Assembly: GCA_023411395.1 (NCBI GenBank)
Contig: JAEYOV010000015.1
Span: 1 to 42,058, forward strand
DNA length: 42,058 nt
Source: Bacillota bacterium
GTDB taxonomy: Bacteria; Bacillota; Clostridia; Christensenellales; Aristaeellaceae
Reading direction: 5' to 3'
The notes under the pieces are model-generated. The model was not told where the DNA came from. It was given only the letters and a program-made list of their open reading frames with translations, and made no database searches. The position numbers and the translations under genes are program-made. Shown in pieces: positions 38,844 to 42,058 of this stretch. Positions within the stretch are counted from its first letter, which is position 1. Every line of letters starts with the position of its first letter.

Positions 38844-39863
38844 ATGATATCATCCCGCTTGCGCAGAAGTTCACGGGGGCCGGGCCGCCACGATAAGGGC
38901 GCAGCATGGATCTCGTATTCCGACATGATGGCGGCGCTGCTTTTGATTTTTGTACTGGTACTTTCCTATAGTATATACCAGTATTACATCATGCTGCAGA
39001 CGAAGACCCAGGAGCTGGAACAAAAGGGATTTCAGTTATCCAACCAGCAAGTAGTGCTGGATGAGCAAACCGCGCAGTTGGCTACGCAGCAGTTAATATT
39101 GAAACAACAAGAGGAAGCCTTGACCGCCGCGCAATCGTCCCTGGCCAACCAGCAGTTGACCCTGGATCAACAGAAAAAGTTGCTGAACGACGCGAAGGCA
39201 GAGCTTGCGGCGCAGTCCGAAGAATTGAAGGCCGCCCAGTTGTTGCTGGGTGACCAGCAGAACCGGTTGGATGCGGCCACAGCGCTGCTCAACAGCCAGC
39301 GGGAGGCCCTGGAGGCGCAGCAGACGAAGATCGACGACCTCATTGGCGTGCGCACCAAGATCATTCAGGAATTGAGCGCAACGCTGAGCAAGGCCAACCT
39401 GAAGGCCACGGTGGACAGAAACACCGGCGACATCGTACTGGACAGCGCCGTGTTCTTTGATACCGGGAAAAGCGACATCAAGGAAAGCGGCAAGGCGCTG
39501 CTGAATCAGTTCATACCACTGTATCTGAGCGTACTGCTCCGTCCGGAGTATGAGGACTATTTGGGTGAAATCGTCATTGCAGGGCATACGGATACCCAGG
39601 GTGAATACCTGATGAATCTGGAGCTTTCCCAGCAGCGGGCGCTTACGGTGGCAAAGTACTGCCTGCAGATGAATGGGCTTACAAATGCGCAGCGCGATTA
39701 TCTTCGGAATATACTTACAGCCAAGGGCAAGAGCTACTCCAATCCCGTACGCAATGCGGACGGCTCCATCAATATGGATCAATCACGTCGGGTGGAATTC
39801 CAATTCCGCTTGAAGGATGCCGAGATGATCGATGAGATGAACCGGATTCTTACCGGACAATAG
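38844..39863 (+). CDS. ZorB-like MotB/OmpA-family motor protein with repeat stalk
   Basis: A 339-residue protein. The MotB-type plug/TM motif AWISYSDMMAALLLIFVLVL contains the conserved ion-binding aspartate (D27). Residues 53-164 are eight successive 14-residue coiled-coil units without insertions. A C-terminal OmpA-like peptidoglycan-binding domain (about 190-335) shows VFFDTGKSDIKESGKALL and IAGHTDTQGEYLMNLELSQQ. It would form the dimeric, wall-anchored part of the motor made with the preceding protein. Flagellar MotB and ZorB generally have shorter linkers, so the stalk may span a thick wall. ATG 38844 follows GGAGGGGG. Confidence 0.88.
   Translation: MISSRLRRSSRGPGRHDKGAAWISYSDMMAALLLIFVLVLSYSIYQYYIMLQTKTQELEQKGFQLSNQQVVLDEQTAQLATQQLILKQQEEALTAAQSSLANQQLTLDQQKKLLNDAKAELAAQSEELKAAQLLLGDQQNRLDAATALLNSQREALEAQQTKIDDLIGVRTKIIQELSATLSKANLKATVDRNTGDIVLDSAVFFDTGKSDIKESGKALLNQFIPLYLSVLLRPEYEDYLGEIVIAGHTDTQGEYLMNLELSQQRALTVAKYCLQMNGLTNAQRDYLRNILTAKGKSYSNPVRNADGSINMDQSRRVEFQFRLKDAEMIDEMNRILTGQ
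39000..39335 (+). repeat. Coding region for 8 x 14-residue coiled-coil repeat
   Basis: Residues 53-164 of the MotB-like protein divide exactly into eight 14-residue units, for example TKTQELEQKGFQLS, NQQVVLDEQTAQLA, TQQLILKQQEEALT and SQREALEAQQTKID. Every unit has Leu at position 6 and Leu or Ile at position 13, giving two heptads per unit. DNA identity between units is modest, so the repeat is old. Confidence 0.85.
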
Positions 39864-39887
39864 GCATAGCAGGGCCGGTGAAACCGG

Positions 39888-40045
39888 CCTAGGCCCGAGA
39901 CAAATGCAAATTGGCCGGGCCGTACCCAGCGGGTCAAGGGGGAGGGCGAGAGCCCCGAACCTTAAGCCCTGCAATGACATTGCAGGGCGGAACACCGGGC
40001 AAGCGAAACGTAGGCTGGTGCGAAGGCCCGATGGGCGAAAAGGAG
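39888..40045 (-). repeat. Family-2 hairpin repeat, partial copy C
   Basis: The plus strand carries GAACC, then GCCCTGCAATG/CATTGCAGGGC (39969-39991), then GGAACACC, an AAGCGAAACG loop and GGTGCG, in the same order as the extra module and neighbouring hairpin of copy B. The stem sequence differs from copy B but pairs perfectly. It sits between the MotB-like gene and the next gene and runs into the latter's start region. Confidence 0.6.
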
Positions 40046-40540
40046 AAGTCAGACATCGTGAAATACGTTGCATGGTTTATGGTGGCGCTGGTGGTAGTTG
40101 CCTTGGCGGGCGTGGGATATCTGTACGCCACCGCCCAGGTGGTTGTGGAGGCGCTGGGCGCCCATGCATATGAGGCGCAAAGCCAGCAGGCTACGTTTGA
40201 CGACCTGAAGCGGAGACTTGAAAACGGTACGGTGCTGGGCATGGTATATCAAAATCAGCCCCTTGGCGATTCGTCGGAATACGCGTTTGTCACGTATACG
40301 GTCCGCCTGCGCAACGACAGCCTGATTTCCGCCGACATGGTGGAGGTGCAAATCGTCCCCACGGACAAGGATATCCTTCAAATGGGCGATACCGCCTTAA
40401 GGTCATTGCCGCCCCGCAGCCGTGGGGATATCACGGGCACGATCCTCACAAAAAGAGACAGCGATTCCATGCGGGAAATCATTGTTACCTATTATATTTG
40501 GGGGAAATCTTTCAGCATCAAGGAGACTTACAGCAGGTAG
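40031..40540 (+). CDS. Small membrane-anchored protein, third gene of the motor cassette
   Basis: A 169-residue protein I cannot assign to a family. A charged N-terminus (MGEKEKSDIVK) leads to one TM helix (about 11-36), a short helical stretch, and a predicted beta-rich domain at about 70-168 (YAFVTYTVRLRNDSLISADM, MREIIVTYYIWG). The alternating hydrophobic pattern and RNDS turn resemble immunoglobulin-like extracytoplasmic domains such as DUF4352 (guess). ATG 40031 has a weak site; GTG 40058 has AAGGAG 12 bases upstream and is a real alternative, since the repeat element reaches into this region. Its position suggests it works with the motor proteins. Confidence 0.7.
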   Translation: MGEKEKSDIVKYVAWFMVALVVVALAGVGYLYATAQVVVEALGAHAYEAQSQQATFDDLKRRLENGTVLGMVYQNQPLGDSSEYAFVTYTVRLRNDSLISADMVEVQIVPTDKDILQMGDTALRSLPPRSRGDITGTILTKRDSDSMREIIVTYYIWGKSFSIKETYSR

Positions 40541-40575
40541 CAGTTCTAAGATGCATCAAACAGCAATATCCTTAT

Positions 40576-40603
40576 AAAGGCGGAGACTATCCCGCCTTTT
40601 TCT
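40576..40603 (+). terminator. Terminator of the motor cassette
   Basis: AAAGGCGG (40576-40583) pairs with CCGCCTTT (40592-40599), followed by TTC TTTT on the plus strand, 36 bases past the third gene. Confidence 0.85.
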
Positions 40604-40616
40604 TTTGCGCAGCCGC

Positions 40617-40643
40617 ACCAACCTTTTCGCAAAACATACCATG
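40617..40643 (+). promoter_or_regulatory. Sigma-K-like promoter for the Cys-rich protein gene
   Basis: AC (40617-40618), 16 bases, then CATACCATG (40635-40643) matches the mother-cell sigma-K pattern AC-N16/17-CATAnnnTA except for the last base. A CTCCCA/TGGGAG hairpin (40656-40670) lies in the leader. Confidence 0.4.
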
Positions 40644-40692
40644 TGGAGTGTAAGGCTCCCAGGCTGGGAGTAACATATAAGGAGGCGTGCCT

Positions 40693-41487
40693 ATGTCGTT
40701 CTACAGCTATAAGAACGCGAACCCCAGCAGCTGCCCCGGCGCTATTTCCGGTAATGCGCTTGACGGCCTGCAGGAGAAAATCTGCGTCCAGGTGAAGCGC
40801 GTCTACGACAGCTGCCTGCAACAGGAGCAGCTTGACGATGTAGAAGTGACCATCACCAGCTTCGCCCAGGTAGCCGGAAGCACCTGCGTAGTCAACCCCG
40901 CCTTCTGCCGGGAGAATCCCGATACCATCCCGGCGACGTCGCCCCCCGTGGCCCCCATCACCTTTGAGAGCTGCCGCTCCAATACCACGACGGGGAAAAT
41001 CCACGACCTGACCATCGATCGGCTGTGCGACCGCCCCTGCTTCGCCCGCGTCCGCGCCACCATCGAAGTCCCCATCGACATTCTCTTCGTGGACAGCCGC
41101 TGCATCGAGTACATCGGAAAAGGCGTAGTGTGCGTAAAGAAGGACGTGCTGCTTTCTCTGCCTGACGAGTCCATCGTCCCGTTCGAGATCGAAGCCATGG
41201 TCAGCGCCATCTGCGTCTCAGGCACTTACCTGGGAAACAACGTGTTCGAGCTCACCATCTGTGTCACCATTGTCCTGAAGGTGCTGGCCAAGGTGGAGAT
41301 CCTGATCCCCTCCTACGGCTTCTGCCCCATCCCGCCCTGCGAGGAATTTGCCGAAAATGTCTGCGACGAATTCTTTAGCCTGCCCCTGTTCCCGCCCATG
41401 TCGTTGTGCAACGAGGGTGCAACAAGCCCTCAAAATATCAACATTCATGGCGGGATCTGCAACTGCCGCACCACACGGCAAAGCTGA
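40693..41487 (+). CDS. Cysteine-rich, probable spore-coat-type protein
   Basis: A 264-residue protein with about 20 cysteines spread along its length and no signal peptide. The opening (SYKNANPSSCPGAISGNALD, then LQEKICVQVKRVYDSCLQQE) recalls uncharacterised clostridial proteins that I associate with spore coats. The middle part (RATIEVPIDILFVDSRCIEY, later DVLLSLPDESIVPFEIEAMV) has the rhythm of SPOCS/DUF3794-like domains. The C-terminus ends NCRTTRQS. ATG 40693 follows GGAGG by seven bases; a GTG at 40687 is too close. Codons end heavily in C. With the sigma-K-like promoter I infer a mother-cell coat protein cross-linked through cysteines; this is not established. Confidence 0.65.
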   Translation: MSFYSYKNANPSSCPGAISGNALDGLQEKICVQVKRVYDSCLQQEQLDDVEVTITSFAQVAGSTCVVNPAFCRENPDTIPATSPPVAPITFESCRSNTTTGKIHDLTIDRLCDRPCFARVRATIEVPIDILFVDSRCIEYIGKGVVCVKKDVLLSLPDESIVPFEIEAMVSAICVSGTYLGNNVFELTICVTIVLKVLAKVEILIPSYGFCPIPPCEEFAENVCDEFFSLPLFPPMSLCNEGATSPQNINIHGGICNCRTTRQS

Positions 41488-41505
41488 GGAAAAACCTTCG
41501 CCTCA

Positions 41506-41533
41506 AGGAGGGATGCCGCACGGCATCCCTCCT
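41506..41533 (+). terminator. Hairpin after the Cys-rich gene
   Basis: AGGAGGGATGCC (41506-41517) pairs perfectly with GGCATCCCTCCT (41522-41533). There is no T-run, so it may stabilise the transcript end rather than terminate by itself. Confidence 0.5.
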
Positions 41534-41640
41534 GTCGTATGTGCTAATAGGCAACCGGGATCCCCTTTTCGAAAAGAAGCAAGCCAGGATTTGTCAACGG
41601 AAAGTCTTCATTTTTCTCGCTTTTGAATTGAAAAAAGGTG

Positions 41641-41669
41641 TTGACAAGCGATATGCTGTGTGTTAAACT
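41641..41669 (+). promoter_or_regulatory. rRNA operon promoter
   Basis: A perfect TTGACA (41641-41646), a 17-base spacer and TAAACT (41664-41669). It lies about 173 bases before the mature 16S end and is preceded by an AT-rich stretch (41600-41640) that could act as an UP element. Confidence 0.88.
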
Positions 41670-41841
41670 AACAAACGTCGCCGCAAGCGGCGCCGGACCT
41701 TGAAAACGATACAGAGTTGATAAAACTCAAAGAAGAAGAAAGAAATCGACAGTCGATTCTTTGAATGAGTTTTCACTTTGTCGAGGGAAACTTCAAGTGG
41801 GGAACCACTGGGAGGACTCCAAGATAGAGAGGAATAGGATT
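41670..41841 (+). other. rRNA leader with processing/antitermination signals
   Basis: The leader has a GCCGC/GCGGC hairpin (about 41680-41693), a CTTGAAAAC block, the boxA-like ATTCTTTGAATGAG at about 41756-41769, and purine-rich sequence before 16S. No gene is seen. Confidence 0.6.

Positions 41842-42058
<217 letters not shown>

Noticed and set aside
37231..39863. Flagellar motA-motB
   Set aside because: Three rather than four TM helices, a long cytoplasmic tail, a long repeat stalk and no flagellar or chemotaxis genes in the window.

Overview
The window looks like chromosomal DNA from a GC-rich (high-50s percent by eye), endospore-forming member of the Clostridia. The evidence is strong AGGAGG-type ribosome binding sites, consensus sigma-A promoters, frequent TTG/GTG starts placed by the Shine-Dalgarno, the sporulation pair DUF2953-ytfJ, an ECF vitamin transporter S component, a Na+-pumping decarboxylase cluster, and a clostridial-type 16S rRNA 5' end at the right edge. 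Christensenellales-like is my guess for the order; it is not proven here.

Left part (0-16.6 kb): housekeeping and information-processing genes in short units. These are obg-yhbY, nth, a FolT-like ECF S component with a structured leader, NADP-type isocitrate dehydrogenase, a TraX-like membrane protein, a PDZ protein followed by an OmpR-type two-component pair, a MATE exporter, dnaX followed by two GNAT acetyltransferases and an AlkZ/YcaQ-type DNA glycosylase, a zinc-ribbon membrane protein, and rsmA.

Middle (16.6-30.5 kb): ATP-dependent PEP carboxykinase; DUF2953-ytfJ-dac (spore/cell wall); an autoregulated padR-DUF1700-DUF4097 cassette; a streptothricin-acetyltransferase-like GNAT; rluB-mnmM; then five genes that make up a biotin-dependent, Na+-translocating decarboxylase/transcarboxylase. 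That set has one biotin carrier but two different carboxyltransferases, one acyl-CoA type and one oxaloacetate/pyruvate type. With PEPCK and IDH it points to oxaloacetate-centred carbon and energy metabolism.

Right part (30.5-42 kb): secG; a sugar-phosphate isomerase-like gene with glmM; a secreted six-Big_2-domain protein; a MarR regulator; and, divergent from it, a three-gene cassette encoding a ZorA-like MotA-family channel with a long cytoplasmic tail, a ZorB-like MotB/OmpA protein whose stalk is an exact 8 x 14-residue repeat, and a small anchored protein. No Zorya effector (ZorC/D/E) is visible. I regard this stand-alone peptidoglycan-anchored ion-motor cassette as the most interesting locus. 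A Cys-rich coat-like protein behind a sigma-K-like promoter follows, then an rRNA promoter, leader and the start of 16S rRNA.

Two families of intergenic hairpin strings run through the window: family 1 at 91-433 and 18570-18823, family 2 at 30542-30746, 33681-33950 and, in part, 39888-40045. Stems differ in sequence between copies but stay paired, so folding rather than sequence seems to be conserved.
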